A DNA stretch of 64,000 nt from Pseudoalteromonas arabiensis (GCF_001550155.1 NZ_LRUF01000021.1:1-64000); one strand, 5' to 3'; counted from the first letter of the stretch, positions 47,189 to 57,396 are shown. Program-made: numbers and translations. The notes: generated by a model not told the origin, from the letters alone.

Positions 47189-49438
47189 ATGCAAAAAGAA
47201 AAAATTACCATAGTGGGTGGAGGAGTAGCTGCAATGACAGCTGCAGTTTACTTAACTGAACAGGCTGATTGGCAACAAAAGCGTGAAATTACAGTTTATC
47301 AACAAGGTTGGCGATTAGGTGGCAAGGGCGCGAGTGGGCGCAATAGCCATTTTGCAGAGCGTATTGAAGAGCATGGATTGCATGTTTGGTTTGGTGCATA
47401 TGTAAATAGTTTTCGTACTTTGCAAGGAGTGTATAACTCATTAAACAGGCCAGCTACACGTCCACTTGCTACATGGCAAGAAGCATTTAAACCCCATAGC
47501 TTTATTGCCCTGCAGGAGTACATTGATAACGAGTGGCAAACGTGGCCAATTGATTTTCCGACAGTTGCAGGCAACCCAGCAGATGGAAGTTTAGACATCA
47601 CTGTGTGGGATTTTGTAACCATGACTTTGGCTTGGTTAAAAAAGTGGACTGAAGACATCGAAGAAATATGCGAACAACATCACGCTGAAACAAGATTGGT
47701 GACAAAAAAATCGCGGGATCAATCATTACTTAAATACATGTATCAGAAAATTAAAACTGATATTGATCATACCCTAAGTAGTACTAAGCAATTTATTAAT
47801 GATATTGAGTCAGATGCTGGTGAGATTATCTCAAGTCCTCGTTCACTATTGACGCATTTACTGCAATTTTCTTCGCAACAAACAACGCACACCGACACAC
47901 AAGCCGATCGTTTAGTTATCTGGTATATCGTACGAAAACTGAAACGTTGGTTTAAAGCCCAAGTGATTGACTTATTGGATGACAGCCCAGAACTACGTCG
48001 ACTTTTTATTAGTGCAGATTTAGCGATTGCAATGCTAACAGGGCTTATAAAAGACAAAGTTTATCGTGATGGTTTCGCCGTTATTAATTGTTACGACTTT
48101 CGACAATGGCTTGAGAAAAATGGCGCGAATAAAGCCTATAGTGTGAACTCTGCGCCAATCAGAGGCTTTTACGATTTGGTTTTTGCTTATCCAGATGGTG
48201 ATTTTAATAAACCCGATGTTGAAGCGGGTGTGGCTGCACTTGCCATGTTGCGTATAGGTCTTTGTTATAAAGGCGGGGTAATGTGGAAAATGCAAGCAGG
48301 TATGGGAGATGTGATATTTGCACCAGTGTACGAGCTTTTGAAAAAACGGGGTGTGAAATTTAAATTTTTCCATCAACTCACCAACCTTGAAGCCGGTCAG
48401 GACACACAGGGTAAGGCGGTCGTTTCAAAGGTTGAGCTATGCCAACAAGTTAAGCTGGCAGTAGGAGAGTATGAACCTTTAGTCGACGTTAAAGGTTTAC
48501 CGTGCTGGCCAAGTGAACCTATTTTTTCACAGATTGAGCCAAGCCAGGCTCATTTACTTCAGGAATACCAAATAAACCTAGAGTCTTTCTGGACTTCTTG
48601 GCCTGAGGTGTATGAAGAGCAGTTTAAGAAACCTCTCCCTAGTATTAAATTAACTCATGGGGTCGATTTCGATATACTTATTTTAGGCGTATCAGTTGCG
48701 TCACTTGAGCACCTTGCCAGTGAGTTAATTGAGTTAGATAGCAATTTAGCAAAGCAATCGCAGCAGGTAAAAAGTGTTGCTACGCAAGCTTGTCAGGTAT
48801 GGCTAAATAAAACTGATCAGCAGTTAGGGTTTGATTACAGCGTACTGAGTAAAGAGAAGCCAATTCTTAGTGGTTTTGTTGAGCCATTTGATACATGGGC
48901 AGCGATGGCTAATTTAATCGATAAAGAAGACTGGCCAAAACATAATGCCCCTGTAAATATCGCTTACTTTTGTAGTGCACTGAGCTGCAATAGCTACCCA
49001 GCAGCAACAAATCATCAGTTTCCAATTAAAATGAAAGAAGCTGTTAAAGCGAATATGAAAAATTTATTTAACCTTGATATGTCAGCCTTATGGCCAAACG
49101 CTTACGACAGTAATAATCAGTTTGATTGGCAAGTTTTTTTTAATGACCCAAGCAGCATTTTACCTGTATTCGAGCAACAGTACTGGCGGGCAAATATTGA
49201 CCCGAGTGAGCGTTATGTTTTGTCGGTGACAGGGTCTAGCCAATACCGCTTAGCCACGGATGGTACCATGTTTAATAATTTAAGAATTACAGGAGACTGG
49301 ATTAAAACAGGTGTTAATGCGGGCTGTGTTGAAGCGGCTGTGATGGCCGGAATGCAAACCTCAAGATCGTTATGCGGTTATCCAGAAATTATTAGTGGTG
49401 AGTATGCATTTGAAAAAACAGATAAGAGCATTAAATGA
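47189..49438 (+). CDS. Large FAD-dependent oxidoreductase (desaturase-like)
   Basis: 749 residues. Rossmann dinucleotide motif VGGGVAAMTAAVYL at the N-terminus and QGWRLGGKGASG, plus HGLHVWFGAYVNSF. A C-terminal FAD segment (LRITGDWIKTGVNAGCVEAAVMAGMQTSRSL) is as in amine oxidase/carotenoid desaturase relatives. It is longer than typical desaturases (about 500), with a helical insertion near 170-280. Substrate unknown. Its close spacing after the ADC-like gene points to coupled function. Confidence 0.75.
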   Translation: MQKEKITIVGGGVAAMTAAVYLTEQADWQQKREITVYQQGWRLGGKGASGRNSHFAERIEEHGLHVWFGAYVNSFRTLQGVYNSLNRPATRPLATWQEAFKPHSFIALQEYIDNEWQTWPIDFPTVAGNPADGSLDITVWDFVTMTLAWLKKWTEDIEEICEQHHAETRLVTKKSRDQSLLKYMYQKIKTDIDHTLSSTKQFINDIESDAGEIISSPRSLLTHLLQFSSQQTTHTDTQADRLVIWYIVRKLKRWFKAQVIDLLDDSPELRRLFISADLAIAMLTGLIKDKVYRDGFAVINCYDFRQWLEKNGANKAYSVNSAPIRGFYDLVFAYPDGDFNKPDVEAGVAALAMLRIGLCYKGGVMWKMQAGMGDVIFAPVYELLKKRGVKFKFFHQLTNLEAGQDTQGKAVVSKVELCQQVKLAVGEYEPLVDVKGLPCWPSEPIFSQIEPSQAHLLQEYQINLESFWTSWPEVYEEQFKKPLPSIKLTHGVDFDILILGVSVASLEHLASELIELDSNLAKQSQQVKSVATQACQVWLNKTDQQLGFDYSVLSKEKPILSGFVEPFDTWAAMANLIDKEDWPKHNAPVNIAYFCSALSCNSYPAATNHQFPIKMKEAVKANMKNLFNLDMSALWPNAYDSNNQFDWQVFFNDPSSILPVFEQQYWRANIDPSERYVLSVTGSSQYRLATDGTMFNNLRITGDWIKTGVNAGCVEAAVMAGMQTSRSLCGYPEIISGEYAFEKTDKSIK

Positions 49439-49562
49439 GGGCTAAATAGTTTGATATTTCACAAATTATGTGTGAATTATGCGACTTTAGTCTTTTATAT
49501 GGTCTATACTTACGTTAATTACAAGAATTTAACAAGTTTCCCTCTTTTAAGGTCTGACCAAT

Positions 49563-51815
49563 ATGAAGCGTCACTATCTTATTGGCCCAACATTACTCGT
49601 ATTATTGTTTGGTAATGGAGTAACTAGCGAAGTTGCTCATGGGTCTGAGACTGTAAAAGACATGGAAGTTATCAGTGTTTATGCGCAAAAGCGTCCTCAA
49701 GCAATTGAAGATGTGGGCGTTGCTGTCAGCCAAGTGAGTGGCCAAAAATTAAAGAATCAACATTTTAAAGATTCGACTGAAATCGCCTTATTTGCGCCCA
49801 ATGTAAAAATAACTCAAAACGCTGCTGAGGGGACGCCACCGGCTGTAAGTATACGTGGGGTCGGTTTGCTTGATTATAATACGGCCAACACCTCACCTGT
49901 GGGTATGTATTTAGATGGCGTTGCAGTTGGCTCTGCCAATAACCAAATCATTAATTTATATGACATAGACCAGCTCGATATACTGCGAGGTCCACAAGGC
50001 ACACTATTTGGACGTAACTCCACCGGTGGGGCAATTCTGATCCGTACTAATCGCCCAGAGTTTGATAGCTATGGCGCACTAACGCTTGGCATAGCCAATA
50101 ATAATGCGACCAGTATTGATGGTATTTGGAATCAGCAAGTCAGTGATACAAGTGCGCTACGCTTTGCTGTTAATTATCAAGATTATGACTATTCCACAGA
50201 AAACATTTTCAGTGATTCACCCGAAGCGGGAATGGAGCAAAAAAATGCCCGTGTGTCATTTTTAACGCAATGGGACAAGGTTGATGTGTACTTACAAGCA
50301 CACATCGAAGATTGGGATGGAATTGTGCAACCTGTTGGTAATATTGGTATTGTAGCTAACCCACTCACTGGTGAATTATGTTCCCCTAGCGAAGCAGGCT
50401 CAACGCGTTGTTTTGATAGTTTTGGTTTTAATGATGGCAGTGACGACTTCTTTACTGTGAGTGTAAATAACGATTCACCACACAGCTCGGATGGTTATGG
50501 CTTTATTGGGGAAGTGAATTGGCATCTTAGTGAGCAAAGTACGTTTACTTCACTGTCAAGTTTTAACGATTTAGAACGCAGCCATGCATTTAACTGTGAT
50601 GGCTCCCCAGCTCGTTTATGCGAAGGGGTGTTAGGTTTAGATACTCAGCTATTTAGCCAAGAGTTTAGGCTACTAAATGAATTTGAAAACTACACGCTCA
50701 CCAGTGGTGTCTATTTTGCTGATGAAAAAATAAAACAGGACAACCTTAACGATATTCTACGCGATCTGCGCGGCATTTTACCTAGCAACTTAACGGCAAC
50801 GTTTATCTACGACAACGAAATTAGTATGCAAAACCTTGCGCTTTTTAGCCAGATAGAAGTACCGTTTGCTACACGCTGGATAATAAGTGCAGGACTGAGG
50901 TACGATTACGAATCACTCGATTATCACTCCATAGCAACCTTAAATACTGTGATAGACCCTACCAATCTAGAGGGAGTTAATGTGCCTTTTTATGAGGTTG
51001 TAGACTCTCAATCTGATAACGGTGTAACAGGGCAACTTACCATTAACTATGCGCTCAGCGATGCAACTAATATGTATTATCGGTTTGCCAATGGGAGTAA
51101 AAGTGGTGGCTATAATGGCGGGTTTTTATCGTCAGAAGAACAAGCTATTTTAGCTAATTATGGCAAAGAGCGACTGAATGCGCATGAAGTGGGTTTAAAA
51201 TCATGGTGGCCGAAGCAGAACTTGAGAATGAACTGGGCTGGTTTTTATTATGATTACAATGATCAGCAAGTATTTATGAATCAGCCGTCAGAAACACCGC
51301 AAATGCCACCCGTACAATTGCTTGAAAATGTCGGTAACTCAATTATTTATGGTCTTGAAAGCGAAGTTTATTACCAGCCATACAATGATTTAGCCTTGGT
51401 TTTAACGGTAGGCTATATTCCGCATGCTGAATTTGAAGAGTATGTTGATCCACTCGGAAACAGTATTACTGATAACCGCTTGCCTTTTACATCTAAATGG
51501 AATGTTGCCGCAAGCCTGCAATATGATACTTATATAGCCAACAACCCACTTACGGCTTCTCTAAGTTACGATTATCAGTCTGATTTTTACTTTGATCAGA
51601 ATATGAATCCTTATGCGCACCAAGAAGGTTTTAGTATCGTAAATGCCAACGTGAAATATGGTGTCGATAATTGGTCATTTATCTTGTGGGGGAAAAACCT
51701 ATTTGATACTGAGCATAGCCAACTGAAGTTCGATTTAAGCTCGTTCTTGGGCATGTTAGAAGATTTCAAAGGTGAGGGGCGTCGTTATGGTTTCGATGTT
51801 GCCTATCATTTTTAA
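49563..51815 (+). CDS. TonB-dependent outer-membrane receptor
   Basis: 750 residues. Signal peptide, TonB-box-like segment (MEVISVYAQKRPQ), plug domain (VSIRGVG, LRGPQGTLFGRNSTGGAILI) and a 22-strand-type barrel ending in aromatic F (GFDVAYHF). It belongs to the class of receptors seen in catabolic clusters (sterol, aromatic or lipid uptake) rather than to clear siderophore receptors. Co-directional with the oxidoreductase upstream and the kinase downstream. Confidence 0.88.
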   Translation: MKRHYLIGPTLLVLLFGNGVTSEVAHGSETVKDMEVISVYAQKRPQAIEDVGVAVSQVSGQKLKNQHFKDSTEIALFAPNVKITQNAAEGTPPAVSIRGVGLLDYNTANTSPVGMYLDGVAVGSANNQIINLYDIDQLDILRGPQGTLFGRNSTGGAILIRTNRPEFDSYGALTLGIANNNATSIDGIWNQQVSDTSALRFAVNYQDYDYSTENIFSDSPEAGMEQKNARVSFLTQWDKVDVYLQAHIEDWDGIVQPVGNIGIVANPLTGELCSPSEAGSTRCFDSFGFNDGSDDFFTVSVNNDSPHSSDGYGFIGEVNWHLSEQSTFTSLSSFNDLERSHAFNCDGSPARLCEGVLGLDTQLFSQEFRLLNEFENYTLTSGVYFADEKIKQDNLNDILRDLRGILPSNLTATFIYDNEISMQNLALFSQIEVPFATRWIISAGLRYDYESLDYHSIATLNTVIDPTNLEGVNVPFYEVVDSQSDNGVTGQLTINYALSDATNMYYRFANGSKSGGYNGGFLSSEEQAILANYGKERLNAHEVGLKSWWPKQNLRMNWAGFYYDYNDQQVFMNQPSETPQMPPVQLLENVGNSIIYGLESEVYYQPYNDLALVLTVGYIPHAEFEEYVDPLGNSITDNRLPFTSKWNVAASLQYDTYIANNPLTASLSYDYQSDFYFDQNMNPYAHQEGFSIVNANVKYGVDNWSFILWGKNLFDTEHSQLKFDLSSFLGMLEDFKGEGRRYGFDVAYHF

Positions 51816-51847
51816 TCGAGTTGTTCTTGCTTAATTGAGATAGATGA

Positions 51848-54529
51848 ATGAGATTTAAGTTCTATGTAGGCAGTCTGCTTTTTCTTCTTAGCATGATGTT
51901 TTCGGCCAATGCTGCGCAAACTTATGTTTATACAGATGACTCAGCTGAGCAGAATTTACATGATGTTGGGCAAGTACTCATGGCAAAGGATAATATGTTT
52001 CCTCAGTCAGCGGCTAACATTAACCAGTGGCAGGCAAGTAAAACACCTCAATCTCGCATTAGTTCGGTGGGCGGGAGTTATTGGCTGATCGTTAAGATAG
52101 ATAACCAAAGTAATAGAGAAGATTTGGTGCTCTATCCTTACAATACGCTTGTATCGAAAATTGAAAGTCGTGTCTATGACCTAACAGATCCTAGCAAACC
52201 TGTTCAGCACTATCTTACAGGAGGTGTCGAGAGAAACCAGTTTGCATTCCATTATGGTAATCGGCTAACCCTAGAAAAGGGAAAGCAGTATGTATTGATT
52301 ACTTACTTTGAAAGTGATTATTTTTATACGCCTGCAAAACTTGTGTTAACGCCGTACCAGAGTTATTTTGATACTATCACTGTAGAGAATATGGTGATGA
52401 TGCTGTGCTTTGGAGTTGGCATTGCGCTTGGTTTATATAATTTGTTAATTTACCTTGTTTCCAGAGATGTCACTCACCTTTATTATGCGCTCTTTACTGC
52501 TTCATGGGTGTTCGCGTGGAGTCATTTTTTTCATATATCTGACCAATTATTTGGCTATTACAATCCTCATTTGCATTGGCTCGGTTTCGCACTAACGCCA
52601 CTCACAAATATATTATTTTATAATAACCTACTGAAATTAAAAGAGACTTTTCCAAAGCTTGCACAGCTGTCAATGACTGTGGGTGTTATTGCGACACTCG
52701 GTATTCCTTTTTGTATTTTATGGCCAAGTTTTGGTTTCTACTGGTCTACGGTGGTCACGGGTATTGCACTGTGTTTGGGTTTATACATTGGTGTGCGCTG
52801 TATGCTTAAAGGGTTTAAACCCGCGCGTTACTTTGTGTTGGCTTACCTTGCGATGATGCTACCAAATATGGTTGGTAATTTAACTAACCTTGGCTTGTTG
52901 CCAGCGACAACGGTTAACTTATATTTGCTCGGTCTAATCGGCACGGCGATGGATGCTATGTTACTGGCTTTTGCTGTTGCTGATAAATTTAGGCTACTGC
53001 ACGATGATAATGTTGAACTGACCAAAAACTTAGAAGAAAAAGTACATTCTCGAACATTAGAGCTTGAACAACTTGCTGATGAATTACGCGATGCTAACCA
53101 AGCGAAAAGCCGTTTTCTTGCTAATATTAGCCACGAAATTCGTACGCCCATGACCTCTATTATTGGTTATGCCGACGGCATAATGCTCGGTGATATAAAA
53201 CCCCATGAACGTAACCATGGTATTGGGGTTATTTTACAAAATAGTCGGCATGTGCTTGGTTTAATTAATGATATTTTAGATATGTCAAAAATTGAGGCTA
53301 ACAAACTTGAGATTGAACTGATAGAAACGGACTTATTTGCCACAATTGCCAATATTGAATCCCTTATAGGTAAACAAATTCGTGATAAAGGCCTTAAATT
53401 TAGTGTTGATTATCAATTTCCCTTACCTGATTACATTGTCACTGATCCAAGCCGGTTAAGACAGATCTTGTTAAACCTAACAACTAATGCGCTCAAATTT
53501 ACGCAAGTGGGGCGTATTACGCTGTCGGTAAGTTGTGATAACGATATTCTTACAATCAGTGTTAAAGACACAGGTATTGGTATGACTGATGCAGAGCAAG
53601 AATCACTATTTAGTGCGTTTTACCAAGCTGACTCGTCTATCTCACGTCAGTATGGTGGAACAGGGCTGGGTTTAAATATTTCGAAAAGTTTAGCAGCAAA
53701 ACTCGATGGCGACATTAGTGTTAAGAGCCATGTTGGTTCAGGCAGTGAATTTATATTGTCGATGGCAGTCTACAAAACAGAAAAAACACGTTGGTTAAAT
53801 AATATTAGTGAAGTCAGACTGGTAGAGACATCGCCATTTTGTAAATTAGATGAACCAGAAAATTTAAAAGGTCATGTACTTCTCGCTGAAGATCATCCAG
53901 ATAATAGGCGTTTAATTGCACGAATTCTAGAGCGGATGGGTTTGACAGTAACCACGGTAGAAAATGGTAAAGATGCTGTCCAACAAACCTTAGAAAATAC
54001 CTTCGATTTAATTTTATTGGATATACAAATGCCGATAATGGACGGTCAAGAAGCATTAAAAATGATGCAAGCAACAGGGGTGACAGCACCTATTATTGCA
54101 CTGACTGCGAATACGATGAAACATGAAATTGAGCGTTATATGAAGCAAGGTTTTGTCGATTTAATCGCAAAGCCGATAGATCGAAATGCTTTTAGCCATC
54201 AAATTTCCAGCTATTTGGACTGCGACGAATTAAGCGATATCAAATTACCAGATAAAGAGTTTCAAGTTTTAAAAGATGATTATATAAAAGGGCTTGAAGA
54301 TCAGTATCGAGAAATGCGTGAGCAGTACAAAGTTATGGATATTGATGGCTTGAGTAAAAATGTTCACATGCTAAAAGGCGCTGCTAATATGTTTGAATGT
54401 GAGCAACTATATGTGAAAGCCGTGGCGGTGGATACGGCACTTAAAAATGACACGGTGACTTTAGATGCGCAGCTCTTTACCTCTTTGTTTTGCGCCATGC
54501 AAGATGAAATCACTAAAGTGAATTATTAA
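51848..54529 (+). CDS. 7TMR-DISM hybrid histidine kinase with receiver and Hpt
   Basis: 893 residues. Signal peptide; extracytoplasmic 7TMR-DISMED2 sensor (about 25-165); seven-helix 7TMR-DISM block (about 178-375); HisKA with H429 (NISHEIRTP); HATPase (DPSRLRQILLNL, GTGLGLNIS); receiver with D725 (LLDIQMPIMDG); Hpt with H840 (HMLKGAA). A complete internal phosphorelay; no output regulator is adjacent except the LysR gene. It follows the TonB receptor by 32 bases and may sense its ligand (inference). Confidence 0.92.
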   Translation: MRFKFYVGSLLFLLSMMFSANAAQTYVYTDDSAEQNLHDVGQVLMAKDNMFPQSAANINQWQASKTPQSRISSVGGSYWLIVKIDNQSNREDLVLYPYNTLVSKIESRVYDLTDPSKPVQHYLTGGVERNQFAFHYGNRLTLEKGKQYVLITYFESDYFYTPAKLVLTPYQSYFDTITVENMVMMLCFGVGIALGLYNLLIYLVSRDVTHLYYALFTASWVFAWSHFFHISDQLFGYYNPHLHWLGFALTPLTNILFYNNLLKLKETFPKLAQLSMTVGVIATLGIPFCILWPSFGFYWSTVVTGIALCLGLYIGVRCMLKGFKPARYFVLAYLAMMLPNMVGNLTNLGLLPATTVNLYLLGLIGTAMDAMLLAFAVADKFRLLHDDNVELTKNLEEKVHSRTLELEQLADELRDANQAKSRFLANISHEIRTPMTSIIGYADGIMLGDIKPHERNHGIGVILQNSRHVLGLINDILDMSKIEANKLEIELIETDLFATIANIESLIGKQIRDKGLKFSVDYQFPLPDYIVTDPSRLRQILLNLTTNALKFTQVGRITLSVSCDNDILTISVKDTGIGMTDAEQESLFSAFYQADSSISRQYGGTGLGLNISKSLAAKLDGDISVKSHVGSGSEFILSMAVYKTEKTRWLNNISEVRLVETSPFCKLDEPENLKGHVLLAEDHPDNRRLIARILERMGLTVTTVENGKDAVQQTLENTFDLILLDIQMPIMDGQEALKMMQATGVTAPIIALTANTMKHEIERYMKQGFVDLIAKPIDRNAFSHQISSYLDCDELSDIKLPDKEFQVLKDDYIKGLEDQYREMREQYKVMDIDGLSKNVHMLKGAANMFECEQLYVKAVAVDTALKNDTVTLDAQLFTSLFCAMQDEITKVNY

Positions 54530-54622
54530 TGCCTTGAATAGTGACTATTCGCGCACAGGCGCAGACAGTGAGGTAAATCGTTGCTATTAATAGCTTTAAA
54601 TAATAATCAATAAGAAGCGAAT

Positions 54623-55888
54623 ATGTCGTATCAACACATTTCCATCCCCGAGCAGGGAGAGCAAATCACGATTGACTCATCTGGCGTATGGCATATCCCT
54701 TCACATCCTATCGTTGCTTACATAGAAGGTGATGGAGTCGGGCAGGATATTACCCCTGTGATGCGCAGTGTTGTCGATTCTGCGGTGTACCATGCTTATC
54801 ACGATGAAAAGAAAATTCATTGGATGGAAGTATTTAATGGTGAAAAAGCGGCTGTACTGTATGATGGTGATTGGTTTCCCCAAGAAACCTTGCACGCCGT
54901 TAGACAATACAAAATAGCGATTAAAGGCCCTTTAACAACACCCCTTGGAGGAGGTTTTCGCTCTTTGAATGTGGCCCTTCGCCATGAAATGGATTTGTTC
55001 GTTAATATGCGGCCAATTCGCAGCTATTCACGCCTTCCTTCGCCCTTAAAAGAGCCTGAGAAAACCAACATAACAGTCATCCGTGATAGTTCTGAAGATG
55101 TGTATTCGGGAATTGAATGGCAGGCAGGAAGCGTTGATAACGAACGCATGCTTGATTTTTTGTGTCAAGAAATGGGAGTAACCCGACTGAGGTTTGACAC
55201 ACAGTGTGGCATTGGTATCAAGAATAGTTCAAAAGACGGGGCTGAGCGTTTGATGCGTTATGCTGTTAATTATGCACTTCAACAAAAAAGCGACTCACTG
55301 ACGGTGGTGCACAAAGGTAATGTGCTTAAATTTACCGATGGTGCCTTTAAACGATGGGCGTTTGCCCTTGCAGAGCAAGAATTTAATGCGCTTCCTCACG
55401 AAAATGGTCGTTGGTTAGTTATCAAACGCGACGGCTTAAGTGATTTAACTATTAAAGAAGTGATTGCTGATAATATGTTGCAACAAGCCCTACTGACCCC
55501 AGAGCAATTTGATGTGGTTGTTACAACGAATCAAAACGGCGATTACTTAGCAGATATGTTAACAGCGCAAGTAGGTGGAGTTGGCATTATGCCTGCGGCA
55601 AATTTAAACAATGACGTGGCATTTTTTGAACCTACTCATGGCACATTTAATCGTATTGCTGGCGAGAATACTGCAAACCCAACAAGTAGCATTTTAAGTG
55701 CAGTGATGATGCTACGGTTTATGAAATGGCATGAAGCGGCAGATAAAATAGAGCTGGCATTAGAGTCAACTTTGGCTGCGAATGAAATGACTTTTGATTT
55801 GGCGACTCATTCGGCCGGTGCGACGATGCTTAGTTGCAGTGACTTTGCAAAAAGCATCATCGCTCGAATAAGGAATTCAAATAAATAA
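54623..55888 (+). CDS. Isocitrate dehydrogenase paralog with altered cofactor site
   Basis: 421 residues, closely resembling E. coli Icd (YIEGDGVGQDITP, AIKGPLTTPLGGGFRSLNVALR, SEDVYSGIEW, VHKGNVLKFT). The serine phosphorylated by AceK in Icd is present (S114). However, the four Icd residues that contact the NADP 2'-phosphate (K344, Y345, Y391, R395) are R344, I345, F391 and T395 here. Cofactor or substrate may differ from the housekeeping enzyme, which is not in the window. 93 bases follow the kinase gene. Confidence 0.8.
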   Translation: MSYQHISIPEQGEQITIDSSGVWHIPSHPIVAYIEGDGVGQDITPVMRSVVDSAVYHAYHDEKKIHWMEVFNGEKAAVLYDGDWFPQETLHAVRQYKIAIKGPLTTPLGGGFRSLNVALRHEMDLFVNMRPIRSYSRLPSPLKEPEKTNITVIRDSSEDVYSGIEWQAGSVDNERMLDFLCQEMGVTRLRFDTQCGIGIKNSSKDGAERLMRYAVNYALQQKSDSLTVVHKGNVLKFTDGAFKRWAFALAEQEFNALPHENGRWLVIKRDGLSDLTIKEVIADNMLQQALLTPEQFDVVVTTNQNGDYLADMLTAQVGGVGIMPAANLNNDVAFFEPTHGTFNRIAGENTANPTSSILSAVMMLRFMKWHEAADKIELALESTLAANEMTFDLATHSAGATMLSCSDFAKSIIARIRNSNK

Positions 55889-55893
55889 ACATA

Positions 55894-56337
55894 TTAAGCT
55901 GCATTGGCGCTTTTAACTGCGTAGACACAAGGCTTTCCTGTGAGTTCAGCTGCACGTTGATAAATACGCTCAGCACCTGGCTCATTGCATGTTATGCCTG
56001 TTAGTGTATCCATTAAAGCAACAACTAAAATAGCAGGCACTTGGCAGCAATATTCGTCAAGAACCGCCGTCGTTGTTTGTGCATCAACATGGCAATGTGG
56101 ATGTGTACGCACTGTGCTATACGCTGTTAATAATGTGTCTGCTTGTAAAACATCATCTTCTTGATGTTTAGTTTTACGGCATTGACAACCAAACTCATCA
56201 ACCATAGTAGCAAGTGTTTGATAAATATCTTCACAAGCGAGGTCACTTTTTTTACAAAGCTGCTGCTCGATGAATGCGTGTAATTGACCATTAATGTAAA
56301 GGCCGTCCTGTTGAGTGAATTGCGCTGAAGTTTCCAT
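55894..56337 (-). CDS. Cys/His-rich hypothetical protein
   Basis: 147 residues that I do not recognise. Nine cysteines (including C51xC53, C97-C98) and an HPHCH cluster (79-83) suggest metal or Fe-S binding, possibly in the cytoplasm as there is no signal peptide. It converges on the IDH paralog, their ends only five bases apart, and is followed on its strand by no clear terminator. Confidence 0.55.
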   Translation of the reverse strand: METSAQFTQQDGLYINGQLHAFIEQQLCKKSDLACEDIYQTLATMVDEFGCQCRKTKHQEDDVLQADTLLTAYSTVRTHPHCHVDAQTTTAVLDEYCCQVPAILVVALMDTLTGITCNEPGAERIYQRAAELTGKPCVYAVKSANAA

Positions 56338-56448
56338 AATTATCTTCTCTTTGTTTATGTGCTTAACTTCACTCTAGCGCCTCAATCATTATTTATGAAA
56401 TTGTTGTTTTCAATAACTGATATTGATTTTATCAATATTGCGGTGGTT

Positions 56449-57396
56449 TTACCGATCTGCCACTGTGCTTGCAAAAGCAATAAGTTCTCTGCGCAGCCAT
56501 TGATGTGGGTTTGAATGATGCAGTAGCGGGCTCCACAGCATTTTCACTTCAATTGGTACGATTTGAAATGGCACAGGGCTTATGACTAAATCAGTATGCT
56601 TTACTAATAACATGGCTTGTCGGCGAGGCAGGGTTGCGATGAGGTTTTTTGATTGGCACAGTAAACTTGCAACCATGTAATGGCGGGTAAACACACGAAT
56701 ATTGCGAGTTTGTTCTAATTGCCATAACGCTTCATCAACCCAACCTAACTTTTGACTGCCAGATTTATTTGTTAGCGCCGTTTCTGCACCCCAGCCTGCA
56801 CGGTTTACCCATATATGCTCTTGTTTTAGGTAGCTCTCAAGTGACTGTGTGAGTAAATAAGGGTTGTCGGGATGGCTTAAGCAGCAATAATTATCACGCC
56901 AAACACTGGCCTGATGAAAAGAGCGAGGAAGGCCGTTGAAGCGGTTAATCGCCAAATCGATCGTACCTTTTTCCATGTCTTGTAGGGTTACGTCACTGGG
57001 GCTCAAAATATCAAAATTAAGACCAGGATTTTTTTCTAGCTGCTGTGTGATAAATGGCGCAATAAGTGTTGATTCAAGGTAGTCGTTTGCCATGATCCGA
57101 AAAGTAACACTAGCCGTGCTAGGGTCGAATAGTTCACTTGGCTGAGTAATTTCTTCTGCCATTTTTAACAGCGATTCTATTTCAGGCTTAAGACTTAAGG
57201 CTTTCGCTGTAGGAGTCATTGCGCCCGCGGCTCTTACTAATAGTGGGTCATCAAATAAATCACGCAGTCGCTTCAGTGCGTTACTCATCGCCGGTTGTGT
57301 TAGGGCAAGTTTATTTGCAGCCTTAGACACACTTTGCTCGTCGATGAGCACATTTAGATACACTAAAAGGTTGAGGTCAACATGCCTAATATTCAT
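56449..57396 (-). CDS. LysR-family transcriptional regulator
   Basis: 315 residues. N-terminal winged helix (LNLLVYLNVLIDEQSVSKAANKLALTQPAMSNALKRLRDLF) and a periplasmic-binding-like effector domain. It resembles the NodD/SyrM-like subgroup (DPLLVRAAGAMTPTAKA). Divergent from aceK with a 105-base shared promoter region, so regulation of aceK, the IDH paralog or both is plausible. Confidence 0.9.
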   Translation of the reverse strand: MNIRHVDLNLLVYLNVLIDEQSVSKAANKLALTQPAMSNALKRLRDLFDDPLLVRAAGAMTPTAKALSLKPEIESLLKMAEEITQPSELFDPSTASVTFRIMANDYLESTLIAPFITQQLEKNPGLNFDILSPSDVTLQDMEKGTIDLAINRFNGLPRSFHQASVWRDNYCCLSHPDNPYLLTQSLESYLKQEHIWVNRAGWGAETALTNKSGSQKLGWVDEALWQLEQTRNIRVFTRHYMVASLLCQSKNLIATLPRRQAMLLVKHTDLVISPVPFQIVPIEVKMLWSPLLHHSNPHQWLRRELIAFASTVADR

